Shown piece after piece: positions 1 through 7,442 of a stretch of DNA of 37,725 nucleotides. Source of the stretch: Fibrobacterota bacterium (GTDB taxonomy: Bacteria; Fibrobacterota; Fibrobacteria; UBA11236); NCBI GenBank assembly GCA_028287465.1, contig JAQBPO010000088.1:1-37725 (forward strand), in the 5' to 3' direction. The notes beneath the pieces were generated by a model, which saw only the letters and a program-made list of their open reading frames with translations, was not told where the DNA came from and made no database searches. Both the position numbers and the translations under genes were made by a program. Positions within the stretch are counted from its first letter, which is position 1. Every line of letters starts with the position of its first letter.

Positions 1-1
1 C

Positions 2-895
2 GGGCAATGCACCATCTGCCACGTGGGCCGCGGCAGCCTGGGTTTCATCACGCCGCAGTTGAACCGTCCTTCCAAGGCCAACGCCTCCGTCAACCAGCTC
101 GCGGATCTCTTCGCGAAGGGCGTCCTCTCCAAGAACCCCCTGGCCGCCAATCCCGCCGCGATGAAATGGGCCGGCCTGGACGATGCGGGCGCGTCCCTGG
201 AAGCGCGCGCGCGCTCCTACCTGGCCGCCAACTGCTCCCATTGCCACGGCAACGGCAACAAATCCTTCACCGGCGTCGACCACGACTTCGATTACCTGAA
301 CGCGAACATGAAGTTCATGTACGATGAGAAGGATCCTTTCGCCTCCGGTCCCTACATGGGCAAGCCTTCCTTCTTCGATCCGACCACGCCCATGCTCATG
401 TATCCCGGACATGCCGACAGTTCCTTCGCGCTCCTGCGCATGCTGACCCGCGGCACCTTCGAGTCCCCGGACATGACTCAGATGCCGCCCCTGGCGACCT
501 ACCAGCCCGATTCCGCCGCCTTGCGGGTATTGGCGGATTGGACCTGCACCGTGGGCAAGAAGCCCGCGGGAGCCGGCTGCAAGCTGCCGGACGTCCCCCA
601 GGATCATTACTGGTCGACGGCCTCCATCGCCCGCCATGGCGGGATCCCGGGCGGAAATGCCGGGTTGCGGGCATCCATCCTCAAGGGCTTTCTCCGGATG
701 GACGCGCCGGGCATGGAAGGGAACGGCTCGGAGACCGCCGATGGCGCGTCGCCCTCCCTCATCGATATCCATGGCAAGGCGGTTCCCTTGCGGCCGGCCG
801 GCCGCGGACGCTATGCCCTTCCGGGAGCCTTGCCTCCGGGAACCTATTTCCTGAGGTGGCGGGGAACATCGATCGCGGTGAGCGCCGGGATCTGA
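2..895 (+). CDS. Diheme cytochrome c-like protein, HNE_0200-like family (5' truncated)
   Basis: The reading frame is open from the window edge, so the start lies outside. Two c-type haem motifs are visible: CTICH at bases 8-22 and CSHCH at bases 231-245. Between them lie QLNRP and NQLA, and after them come a PGHADSSF-like stretch and a MPPLAT-like stretch ending in a W. This pattern fits the conserved HNE_0200 family (TIGR03806), periplasmic proteins that I recall being found beside PQQ- or PVC-type dehydrogenases. The last ~50 residues (IDIHGKAV, then LPPGTYFLRW) look like a FlgD-like or type IX-type sorting tail, suggesting export to the cell surface. The next gene starts 64 bases downstream on the same strand, so the two are probably co-transcribed. 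Likely role: electron acceptor for an exported dehydrogenase. Family assignment is from remembered consensus; the substrate is unknown. Confidence 0.75.
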   Translation, partial: GQCTICHVGRGSLGFITPQLNRPSKANASVNQLADLFAKGVLSKNPLAANPAAMKWAGLDDAGASLEARARSYLAANCSHCHGNGNKSFTGVDHDFDYLNANMKFMYDEKDPFASGPYMGKPSFFDPTTPMLMYPGHADSSFALLRMLTRGTFESPDMTQMPPLATYQPDSAALRVLADWTCTVGKKPAGAGCKLPDVPQDHYWSTASIARHGGIPGGNAGLRASILKGFLRMDAPGMEGNGSETADGASPSLIDIHGKAVPLRPAGRGRYALPGALPPGTYFLRWRGTSIAVSAGI

Positions 896-959
896 TTCCT
901 GGCCGGCGCGGGATGGGTCCCGGCGTCGGCATCGAACTCTTTTTTTCCGTGGGGGACAC

Positions 960-3254
960 ATGATGACATCGAACTTCGGCCGCGCTTTCCGTTCCAACCG
1001 CCCGGGCGCTCTCGGCATCGGGATGGGGCTAGGCCTGGCCGCCGCCGCCTTCTCCATGGCCATGGCCTCCACGGCTTCTGCGGCCGCCCTCAAGATCCCG
1101 CTCACCAAGTCCGGCACCTGCCCGGAACTCAAGCGCGAATCCTTTCCCATGGGCGACAACTTCACGGGACGGTTCCTGAACACGAACACGAGCGACATCA
1201 CCATCCGGAACAATTGGGGCACCATCCAGTCCGCGCTCGCTCCCGAGCAGTCCGTCAATTGCACCCAGGTCCCTACGGGTTTCAAGATCGAAGCCTTCGC
1301 CTCGGAAAAGGAGACCGGCAACATCATATCCCTGATGGGCTTCACCTTCGACGAGCGCGGCCGCATCTGGGCGGTGGAGACCTTCGACTACCCCAACGTC
1401 ATCACCGACCCGTTCGCCGGCCATGATCGCATCGTCATCCTCGAGGACACGGACGGCGATCATGTGGTGGACAAGCATACCGTGTTCGCAACCGGATTGA
1501 ACATCCCCCAAGGCATCGAAATCGTCCCTCAGGGCGTCGTGATCGCCATGACTCCCCATGTGGTGCTGTTCGAGGACAAGAACGGCGACGACAAGGCGGA
1601 CGCGCCCCAGGGCAAGATCCTGTATACCGGATTCAAGAAGGGCGATACCCATGGCGGCATCACCCATCTGCGTTACGGCATGGACAACTGGCTGTACGGG
1701 GACATCGGATACAACGGCGGCGTGGTCGGCGGCGTCACTTTCGGTTCGGGCATCGTGCGCATGCGCCTGGACGGCTCCAAGTTCGAATACGTCGGGCCCA
1801 CCGCGGGCGGGAACTCGGCCGGCTTCGGCATGATGGAGGACGGCCAGATATTCTCCCTGGGAGCCACGGGCGGCGGCAATACCCATTCCCAGCACGCCGT
1901 CATCCCCGGAACGGCGGCCGCCCAGATTTCCGCCTACGGAAACGCCTTCAAGGCCATCACCAAGGATCTGATGCAGGGCGACCAGTCCGGCGGGTTCACC
2001 GCGGCCACGGATCATGAGTTCTATACGGCCCGCCTGTTCCCCAAGGAATATTGGAACCGCGCCGCGTTCGTCTCGGACGGAACCGGCCACCTCGTGAACG
2101 TGGACTTCCTGGTCCCCAAGGGCAGCACCTGGTCGAGCACGCGCGTGGACGCCACGCCCAACATCTACGCTTCCACGGACGCCTGGTCCGCCCCCATCCA
2201 GACCCGCGTCGGCCCGGACGGCGCGGTGTGGGTGCTGGACTGGTACACCTACATCTACCTCCACAACGGCATGGGCCCCTCGGGACCGGGCGCTGGTTTC
2301 GAGGATCCTTCCCTGCCCTACCGCAGCCTGCGCGACCGCACCCGCGAACGCATCTACCGCGTGGTTCCCGCGGACGGCAAGGTCGATCCCATCCTCAACC
2401 TCTCCAAGGCCACGCCCGAACAACTGGTCGCGGCCCTGGCCCATTCCAACATGCAATGGCGCATCGCGGCCCAGGTCCAGATCCTGAAGCGGACCACCTT
2501 GCAGGCGGACAAGGACAAGATGGAATCGATGCTGGCGGACGCCCTCAAGAAGAGCTGGGCCAAGGACGGCGCCGGAATCGACGGCTATGCCCTGCACGCC
2601 TTGTGGACCGCGGAAGGCCTCGGGTTCCTGAAGGATCACGCGGCCACCTGGGATCCCATCCTCAAGGCCCTGCTGCTGCATCCCTCCCCCGCCGTGCGCA
2701 TGAACGTGGCGAAGGCCATGCCGAAGACCGCCGCCTCCGCGGCCGCCATCCGGGATCAGGGCACGGTGAACGCCGAGGAACCCCAGGTCCGCCTCTGGGC
2801 CATGCTCGCTCTGGCGGACATGCCGAAGACCGCCGGGATCAACATCTACACCGCCTACCACAATCTGGACTCCTGGTCCAAGCTTGCCTTCGACAAGGCC
2901 AATGCCGGCGCCGGGATCGCGGACGCGGCCATCGTTCCCGCGGTCCCTCCCTTGCATGCCGTCGAGGCGCCTGCGGTCTCGGCCCGCGAACAGCGCTCCA
3001 TCCCCCTGAAGTCGGATATCCGCTTCGGCAAGATCCGGAACGGCGAGTGGCTGCCCTTCCCGGACGGGGGCCTGGCCGCGGGCGTATTGACCGTTTACGA
3101 TTCCCAGGGCAAGGCGGTCGCGAAGTCCGCCTTCGACGGCGCCGCCTGGTCCGCGCCGGTGCGGGGCCTCAATCGCCCCGTCTACCTTTTCGTCTTCCAG
3201 GAACGCGACGGAGGCCGCATCCAGGGCAAGGTCACGGGCGGAGTGGGGCTCTAA
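960..3254 (+). CDS. PVC-type membrane-bound dehydrogenase-like beta-propeller protein, without its own haem
   Basis: The 764-residue product begins with a signal peptide (hydrophobic run, then ASTASAAA near residues 35-42). A propeller follows with the hallmark FDERGRIWAVETFDYPN (about residues 128-144), repeated DxDGD-type loops, then VGPDGAVWVLDWY, as in the Piru_Ver_Nterm/DUF7133 family of sugar-dehydrogenase-like proteins. Residues ~485-650 are alpha-helical and HEAT-like. The C-terminus (LTVYDSQGKAV, then RPVYLFVF) resembles a sorting or FlgD-like tail. Family members often carry a C-terminal CxxCH haem domain. This protein has only two cysteines and no CxxCH, and the gene before it encodes a diheme protein, so the two may form one electron-transfer unit. 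The ATG at 960 is preceded by a G-rich ribosome site (GGGGGA). A second ATG follows at 963. Substrate not identifiable. Confidence 0.75.
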   Translation: MMTSNFGRAFRSNRPGALGIGMGLGLAAAAFSMAMASTASAAALKIPLTKSGTCPELKRESFPMGDNFTGRFLNTNTSDITIRNNWGTIQSALAPEQSVNCTQVPTGFKIEAFASEKETGNIISLMGFTFDERGRIWAVETFDYPNVITDPFAGHDRIVILEDTDGDHVVDKHTVFATGLNIPQGIEIVPQGVVIAMTPHVVLFEDKNGDDKADAPQGKILYTGFKKGDTHGGITHLRYGMDNWLYGDIGYNGGVVGGVTFGSGIVRMRLDGSKFEYVGPTAGGNSAGFGMMEDGQIFSLGATGGGNTHSQHAVIPGTAAAQISAYGNAFKAITKDLMQGDQSGGFTAATDHEFYTARLFPKEYWNRAAFVSDGTGHLVNVDFLVPKGSTWSSTRVDATPNIYASTDAWSAPIQTRVGPDGAVWVLDWYTYIYLHNGMGPSGPGAGFEDPSLPYRSLRDRTRERIYRVVPADGKVDPILNLSKATPEQLVAALAHSNMQWRIAAQVQILKRTTLQADKDKMESMLADALKKSWAKDGAGIDGYALHALWTAEGLGFLKDHAATWDPILKALLLHPSPAVRMNVAKAMPKTAASAAAIRDQGTVNAEEPQVRLWAMLALADMPKTAGINIYTAYHNLDSWSKLAFDKANAGAGIADAAIVPAVPPLHAVEAPAVSAREQRSIPLKSDIRFGKIRNGEWLPFPDGGLAAGVLTVYDSQGKAVAKSAFDGAAWSAPVRGLNRPVYLFVFQERDGGRIQGKVTGGVGL

Positions 3255-3273
3255 GCTCCCGGCCCGGATCCCT

Positions 3274-3768
3274 TCAAGGCCGCACGGCCACCTTGGTCCC
3301 GTCGGGGCGGATGAGCATGAGCGCATGCCGCCCCGAATCCTTCCACTCCGCGAGCTTCACCTTCTCCGCGCCCGCCTGGGCGTACCAGGCCAGGGTCCCG
3401 GGATCGAACCAAAGGCTCGCCGCAGGGTCCCCGCCCTCCATGCTTGCGCAGATATCCAGGCGATTGGGCGTGGCGATCATGAACCAGGCTCTCCCTTCCC
3501 ATTTCATGGCCTGGATCTCCTTCATATTGGTTTTCAGGGTGGTGGGATCGGATCCGGACCACGACCCGACCAGATTGAAGAGGGAGAATCCGGCGAGGGA
3601 GCCTGAGGCGTAGCTCTGCGCCACCCCCAGCACCGACAGCGGCAGGGAGCGGGCGCCCTCGGCGAAGGAAGGGTCCGGGGATTCCGGCGGGGATCGCATG
3701 GCCGGGGAGCCGCCGTAACATCCGGTCAAGAGCAGGATCGCAAAAGCGGAAAGCATTCTTCGGTCCAT
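3274..3768 (-). CDS. Small lipoprotein of unknown function
   Basis: The ATG at 3768 is chosen because GGAGGA lies about 9 bases upstream and because it gives a short lipoprotein signal (MDRRMLSAFAILLLTGC) with lipobox LTGC. A longer frame exists but has no such signal. The mature protein (about 147 residues) contains alternating beta-type segments, W and G, with no recognised domain. It ends 20 bases from the stop of the convergent dehydrogenase gene. Its start is divergent from the ferredoxin/MBL gene. Function unknown; membrane-anchored location is well supported. Confidence 0.7.
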   Translation of the reverse strand: MDRRMLSAFAILLLTGCYGGSPAMRSPPESPDPSFAEGARSLPLSVLGVAQSYASGSLAGFSLFNLVGSWSGSDPTTLKTNMKEIQAMKWEGRAWFMIATPNRLDICASMEGGDPAASLWFDPGTLAWYAQAGAEKVKLAEWKDSGRHALMLIRPDGTKVAVRP

Positions 3769-3841
3769 GATCGCAATCCTCCGCATAGGCGGGAATGGTC
3801 CCGCCCTGCCGGAAGGAACATAAATTTCCGGACCGGGGGGT

Positions 3842-3866
3842 GAAACAACGGATTGTACATTGTTTC
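3842..3866. promoter_or_regulatory. Inverted repeat in the divergent intergenic region (candidate operator)
   Basis: GAAACAA (3842-3848) and TTGTTTC (3860-3866) are perfect 7-base inverted arms with an 11-base spacer. They end two bases before the ATG of the ferredoxin/MBL gene and lie about 75 bases upstream of the divergent lipoprotein start. No regulator gene is adjacent. The symmetry and position suggest a protein-binding site, but this is unproven. Confidence 0.35.
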
Positions 3867-3868
3867 CC

Positions 3869-4744
3869 ATGGCCCACCCCAAGCGTAGGCTTCCCGGGAA
3901 CGCCGCGGGCGATTTCTACGTGGATGAAACCTGCATCGATTGCGAGACCTGCCGCTGGCTGGCCCCGGAAACCTTTTTCCCCGTGGCGGGGCAATCCGCG
4001 GTCCTCCGGCAGCCGGGATCCCCCGAGGCGAGGCGCCAGGCCCTTTTGGCGGCCGTCGCCTGCCCGACCGCCTCCATCGGCACATTGGCTGCCGCGCCGG
4101 AAATGGCCGAGGCGCGCGCGGCCTTCCCCGTACCCATCGCGGAGGAGGTGTATTATTGCGGTTACCATAGCCCCAAGTCCTTCGGCGCCGCAAGCTACCT
4201 CATCGTGCGTCCGGAAGGCAACGTGCTGGTCGATTCTCCCCGACGTTCGGAAACCCTGGCGGCGCGCATCGAGTCCATGGGCGGGGCGCGCTGGTTGTTC
4301 CTCACCCACGGGGACGACGTGGCCGATCATGGATTCTGGCGCGAACGCCTGGGATGCGAACGCATCCTCCACGTAGGGGACGCAGGGGGATCGACCCTGG
4401 ACTGCGAAAGGATCCTTAGCGGAGGGGATACGGTGGAATTGGCGCCCGATCTCCGGATCATCCCGGTCCCGGGCCATACGGAAGGCAGTTGCGCCCTGCT
4501 CTACCGCGAATCCTTCCTGTTCACCGGGGATCACCTGGCCTGGTCGGAGCGGCGGGGGCATTTGTACGCCTTCCGCGACGCCTGCTGGCATTCCTGGAGG
4601 CGCCAGACCGAATCGATGGGGAAACTCGCGGGTTACGGTTTCGAATGGGTGCTGCCGGGACACGGCCGCCGCTTCCATTCCGATCGGGAAACCATGCGCG
4701 CCCAGATGGAAGAATGCCTGGAGTGGATGCGGGGGCGAGGCTAG
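3869..4744 (+). CDS. Ferredoxin-metallo-beta-lactamase fold fusion protein
   Basis: From the ATG at 3869 the protein is 291 residues. Residues 22-28 carry CxxCxxC, and an ACP at residue 65 completes a 4Fe-4S ferredoxin-like module. The rest is a metallo-beta-lactamase fold. LTHGDDVADH (146-154) is the metal motif, with Asp where the usual second His of HxHxDH sits. PGHTEGS (His203), TGDH (Asp221) and PGHG (His265) supply the other ligands. As I recall, cyanobacterial and plant homologues carry a similar THRDDVADH variant, so this looks like a family trait and not a mutation. Likely a cytosolic redox-linked hydrolase or oxygenase; the substrate is unknown. A TTG at 3860 is an alternative start. 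No clear Shine-Dalgarno sequence precedes the ATG. Confidence 0.8.
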   Translation: MAHPKRRLPGNAAGDFYVDETCIDCETCRWLAPETFFPVAGQSAVLRQPGSPEARRQALLAAVACPTASIGTLAAAPEMAEARAAFPVPIAEEVYYCGYHSPKSFGAASYLIVRPEGNVLVDSPRRSETLAARIESMGGARWLFLTHGDDVADHGFWRERLGCERILHVGDAGGSTLDCERILSGGDTVELAPDLRIIPVPGHTEGSCALLYRESFLFTGDHLAWSERRGHLYAFRDACWHSWRRQTESMGKLAGYGFEWVLPGHGRRFHSDRETMRAQMEECLEWMRGRG

Positions 4745-4766
4745 GCGCCCAGGGTCCGGCCGGGGT

Positions 4767-4916
4767 TCAGATCGTGGACCGGCCCTGCCATACGCGGAAG
4801 AGGATGACCGCGATCGCGGCGACGAGAAGCAGATGCGCGAGCCCGCCCAGGGAAACGGACGTGGCCATCGACACCAGCCATAGCGCGAGAAGAACCGCGC
4901 AAAGCACCCAAAGCAT
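4767..4916 (-). CDS. Small lmo0937-type membrane protein (49 residues)
   Basis: A short minus-strand gene begins at the ATG at 4916, preceded by AGGGGGAT about 6 bases upstream, and ends with TGA at 4767. The protein starts MLWVLCAVLLALWLVSMATS, has a central SLGGLAHLLLVAA segment, then a second hydrophobic stretch and a short basic end (RVWQGR). Two transmembrane segments joined at a conserved GG(L)xHLLL turn are typical of the lmo0937 family. That family is widespread, often stress-linked, and of unknown function. The gene lies antisense to the 3' region of the ferredoxin/MBL transcript. Confidence 0.8.
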   Translation of the reverse strand: MLWVLCAVLLALWLVSMATSVSLGGLAHLLLVAAIAVILFRVWQGRSTI

Positions 4917-4957
4917 TGTAAATCCCCCTGAATCCGATAGACCTATAAATATCTTTT

Positions 4958-4989
4958 AATCCCCCGGCCCGGAGGGATTTCTTTTTTTT
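4958..4989 (+). terminator. Rho-independent terminator after the ferredoxin/MBL gene
   Basis: AATCCC (4958-4963) pairs with GGGATT (4974-4979); further C-G pairs lie inside the stem, with one bulged base. A T-rich run follows (4978-4989, eight Ts at the end). It is on the plus strand, 214 bases after the MBL stop and beyond the antisense small membrane gene. The MBL transcript would therefore run across that gene. Confidence 0.65.
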
Positions 4990-5058
4990 CTTGCGGTCCT
5001 GGAGGTCCGGCGGCCATGGGGCTGGAGGGCATCGGCATGTTACGAACGTATTACACCG

Positions 5059-5093
5059 TTGACATCCGGAAGGATTTGAGTATAATTCCGGAT
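5059..5093 (+). promoter_or_regulatory. Consensus sigma70-type promoter with overlapping inverted repeat (operator)
   Basis: TTGACA (5059-5064) and TATAAT (5081-5086) are both perfect consensus boxes with a 16-base spacer. The predicted transcription start is about 5093. ATCCGGAA (5064-5071) and TTCCGGAT (5086-5093) are perfect 8-base inverted arms separated by 14 bases. They flank the -10 box and reach the start point, where a repressor could block transcription. This is the strongest promoter visible in the window. Confidence 0.8.
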
Positions 5094-5228
5094 ATGACTT
5101 CCGTCGCTATCCGTCTTCCCCTTACCCAGCCGATTTGGCGTTCCGGCCGCGTCGCCATGTGCCATACCATGGCCATGCGCGCATCCGTACACGCGAAATA
5201 CGGGAGGATCAGGAGCGGGTTGCTTTAA
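5094..5228 (+). CDS. Possible leaderless 44-codon leader peptide
   Basis: An ATG begins 7 bases after the end of the -10 box, at or next to the predicted +1, so the transcript would be leaderless. The ORF encodes 44 residues (begins MTSVAIRLPLTQPIW, rich in Arg, ends RIRSGLL) and stops with TAA at 5226-5228. Third-position GC is lower than in the neighbouring genes. No known domain is visible. The stop lies at the end of the 5' arm of an antiterminator-like pairing, which is where a ribosome would influence RNA folding. It could equally be non-coding structured RNA; translation is unproven. Confidence 0.4.
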   Translation: MTSVAIRLPLTQPIWRSGRVAMCHTMAMRASVHAKYGRIRSGLL

Positions 5229-5289
5229 TACGGAGGTTCACGGACCTTTCAAAAGAAGCCCGCTCCCCAGGAGCGGGCTTCTTTTTTTT
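5212..5289 (+). terminator. Terminator with a competing antiterminator arm (attenuator)
   Basis: Terminator: AAAGAAGCCCGCTCC (5252-5266) pairs perfectly with GGAGCGGGCTTCTTT (5270-5284), a 15-base stem with a 3-base loop, and eight Ts follow at 5282-5289. Antiterminator: GGAGCGGGTTGCTTT (5212-5226) can pair with the same 5252-5266 arm in 14 of 15 positions, counting one G-U pair. The two structures are mutually exclusive. The Shine-Dalgarno sequence of the next gene begins 12 bases after the T run. Confidence 0.7.
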
Positions 5290-5312
5290 GCTTTTTTCCT
5301 AGGGAGGCGCAG

Positions 5313-6227
5313 ATGGTTACGGCCACGGTTTCGAACAGGCAGGCAAACGCCGGGGCGGAGAAAAGCGCGGTAAACCGTACCCGTGAGGGAAGCGGATCCC
5401 ATCGGATGCCCGCGCCTCCAGGAAACGGAAAAACCGGAATTCCCAAACCGATGGGGACCGGCCGGTTTCAGGGCCCGGCGGAATCCGGCCTGGAAGGCTC
5501 CTTCCTTCCCGACCCGGAAATCCTGGCGTCCTTCCTGATCAATGCCCTGTACCTTTTCGGCGACCAGGCGATCGCGGCCTATGGAGGGGTGCCGGAGGGC
5601 GTAACGGACAGGTTAACCCGCCTCGGCCACGGCGTCTCGGAAGGGGCCTATTCCGGCGCGGGAAGGAACGATGGCGGACGGGGAGGCAGGTCCGGCGCCA
5701 TGGGCCCTCGCGGCGCCGGAATCCCTCTGCCGCGACCGCTGCGGGGCACCGGGCGCGATCGCGCCTTGTTCCTGGCGAGGGCCTTCGGGCGCGGCGGCGA
5801 CGCCGATATCCTCGCGGGCCTCAAGGCCATGCGCGCTACGGTGCGGCCGGGGGGATTGATCTGCTTCCACGTTTTCGATCGCGATCGCGCGTGGAGCCTC
5901 GTGGGCGAGAGGGCGCAGGCCTGGAACGGAACGCTCGCGCAGGTGCGCGTGGGCTTCGAACCCGGGACGGGGCGTTTGACGGCGCGCCCGTCGGAACCCT
6001 TCGCCCCGGGACTCAGGGCCGAAGGGGGCTGCGGCGCCTATTCCATCAAGGCTTGGAACCTTGCCGAAATCCAGGCCCTGCTCCGGAGCGCCGGCCTGGA
6101 CCTGGAGCGCGCTTACGGCGATTGGGACGGGCGTAGCCCGGAAGCCGCGGGAGGCGAAACGGCAAGGCTGATCCTCGTGGCGGCCAGGCCCAGGCGCGCC
6201 CGAAGGGCGACCCGCGACCGGAGCTGA
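5313..6227 (+). CDS. SAM-methyltransferase-like protein, degenerate N-terminal half
   Basis: The ATG at 5313 is preceded by AGGGAGG (5301-5307) at 5 bases spacing, so it is a well-formed translation start. The C-terminal half fits class I methyltransferases: LFLARAFGRGGDADILAGL, then VRPGGLICFHVFDRD (roughly residues 172-190), and an AEIQALLRSAGLDLERAYGDWDG ending, as in the post-motif strands. The N-terminal ~150 residues are Gly/Arg-rich and show no clear SAM-binding GxGxG motif. The gene may be decaying, frameshifted or highly diverged. It lies directly downstream of the attenuator at 5212-5289 and may be controlled by it. Substrate unknown. Confidence 0.5.
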   Translation: MVTATVSNRQANAGAEKSAVNRTREGSGSHRMPAPPGNGKTGIPKPMGTGRFQGPAESGLEGSFLPDPEILASFLINALYLFGDQAIAAYGGVPEGVTDRLTRLGHGVSEGAYSGAGRNDGGRGGRSGAMGPRGAGIPLPRPLRGTGRDRALFLARAFGRGGDADILAGLKAMRATVRPGGLICFHVFDRDRAWSLVGERAQAWNGTLAQVRVGFEPGTGRLTARPSEPFAPGLRAEGGCGAYSIKAWNLAEIQALLRSAGLDLERAYGDWDGRSPEAAGGETARLILVAARPRRARRATRDRS

Positions 6228-6355
6228 AGCCGGGTCGAGGGGGATTGTTCCCGGATCCGCGGCGACAGTTATCCCCCCACCCCCGGTATCGGGCATTTAT
6301 TTTCCCCATATCGGGAACGGCCGCCTTGGTCCCGAATCCGCCCTTGGAGGCCCTG

Positions 6356-7435
6356 ATGATCGCATTCCTGATATGCCTGGCCATGCTGTTGCCTTTCCGC
6401 GCAGCCGCCCGTTCCGACGCCGCGGTTCCTGCCCTGCAGGCCTCCGTAAGCGACCGTACCGGGCCGCCCGATGCCCCGAACCTGCGTCCGGATCCGCAGG
6501 CCCCGCGCCGCAAGGTTCTCATCATCGGCATCGACGGAATGCGGCCCGACGCCCTCCTCTCGGTAGAGACGCCCAACCTCAAGGGACTCATCCGCGCGGG
6601 CGCCTTCGCCTCGAGCGCAACGGCGGACAGCATCACCCGCAGCGGACCGGGCTGGGCCAGCGTCCTCACCGGAGTCTGGCACGACAAGCATCATGTCTAT
6701 GACAACGTGATCGGGACCTTCCACGGGGACGCCTACCCGGCGTTCTTCAAACGCCTGAAGGAAAGCCGCCCGGACCTGTTCACCGCCTGCATCGTGAATT
6801 GGGCCCCCATCCGCGATCGCCTGATGTCCGGGATCGATCTGGCCCTGGCCCCCGGCAACGACGATTCCGTCGCTTCGCGCGCCTCGAGCCTACTGCTGCG
6901 CGGGGATCCGGACGTCCTTTTCCTGCACTTCGACGCGCCCGATCATGCCGGGCACAAATACGGATTCAGCCGGTTCTCCCCGCCCTACCGCCATGCCGTG
7001 GCCAGCGTGGACAGGCAGGTGGGCAAGGTCATGGAAGCCCTGCAGGCCAGGCCCGGACTCTATCGCGAGGATTGGTTGATCCTGGTGACCACGGATCATG
7101 GGGGCAGCTTCCGCCATCATGGCCGGGACATCCGCGCCCATCGGCGGGTATTCCTGATCGTTTCCGGCAACGACAGCATGCGCGGGACCAGGCTATCCGG
7201 CGTTTCCCTGGTGGATGTGGCCCCAACGGCGATGGCCTTCCTGGGGGTGCCGGTCGACCCGGGCTGGGGATGGGAAGGGAAGGCGGTGGGCCTGAAGGAC
7301 CTGCCGCCGGAAACCATGCAGGCCGAAGGCAGGCGACAGGCGGGAGACGCACAACAGGACGGAAACGGACCACAGGCGGGCGATGTCATCATCCCGGCGG
7401 CTGCCCTGCCGGTCAAGACCCCGGTGGGCGGTTAA
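6356..7435 (+). CDS. Exported nucleotide pyrophosphatase/phosphodiesterase-type phosphatase
   Basis: The ATG at 6356 has GGAGG 5 bases upstream and gives a signal peptide (MIAFLICLAMLLPFRAAARS). The 359-residue protein belongs to the alkaline phosphatase superfamily. IIGIDGMRPDAL holds the first metal Asp (D60). SGPGWASVLTG is in the nucleophile position (probably Ser96). HFDAPDHAGHKYG (from residue 191) and TTDHGG (from residue 246) supply the second metal site. These are the landmarks of NPP-like phosphodiesterases. It probably acts in the periplasm or outside the cell on phosphodiesters or phosphate esters. The tail after ~residue 320 is low-complexity (Gln/Gly/Asp-rich). It ends 7 bases from the convergent response-regulator gene. 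Confidence 0.8.
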   Translation: MIAFLICLAMLLPFRAAARSDAAVPALQASVSDRTGPPDAPNLRPDPQAPRRKVLIIGIDGMRPDALLSVETPNLKGLIRAGAFASSATADSITRSGPGWASVLTGVWHDKHHVYDNVIGTFHGDAYPAFFKRLKESRPDLFTACIVNWAPIRDRLMSGIDLALAPGNDDSVASRASSLLLRGDPDVLFLHFDAPDHAGHKYGFSRFSPPYRHAVASVDRQVGKVMEALQARPGLYREDWLILVTTDHGGSFRHHGRDIRAHRRVFLIVSGNDSMRGTRLSGVSLVDVAPTAMAFLGVPVDPGWGWEGKAVGLKDLPPETMQAEGRRQAGDAQQDGNGPQAGDVIIPAAALPVKTPVGG

Positions 7436-7442
7436 CCGGCTT

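Larger units (their letters stand above)
5093..5289 (+). ncRNA. Short structured transcript or attenuator leader RNA
   Basis: A perfect promoter and a strong terminator bracket about 195 bases without a recognised gene. Possible hairpins include GCCATG/CATGGC around 5155-5175 and AGGT/ACCT at 5234-5247. The RNA may be a free small RNA, or the regulatory leader of the methyltransferase-like gene starting at 5313. It matches no RNA class that I recognise with confidence. Confidence 0.5.

Noticed and set aside
1029-3326. Long open frame on the minus strand opposite the dehydrogenase gene
   Set aside because: It has no domain, is rich in Gly/Arg/His and mirrors the GC-rich codon pattern of the real gene.
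5093-5289. SAH or other known riboswitch
   Set aside because: GGAGCG and a downstream methyltransferase gene recall SAH riboswitches, but I cannot see the full conserved core.
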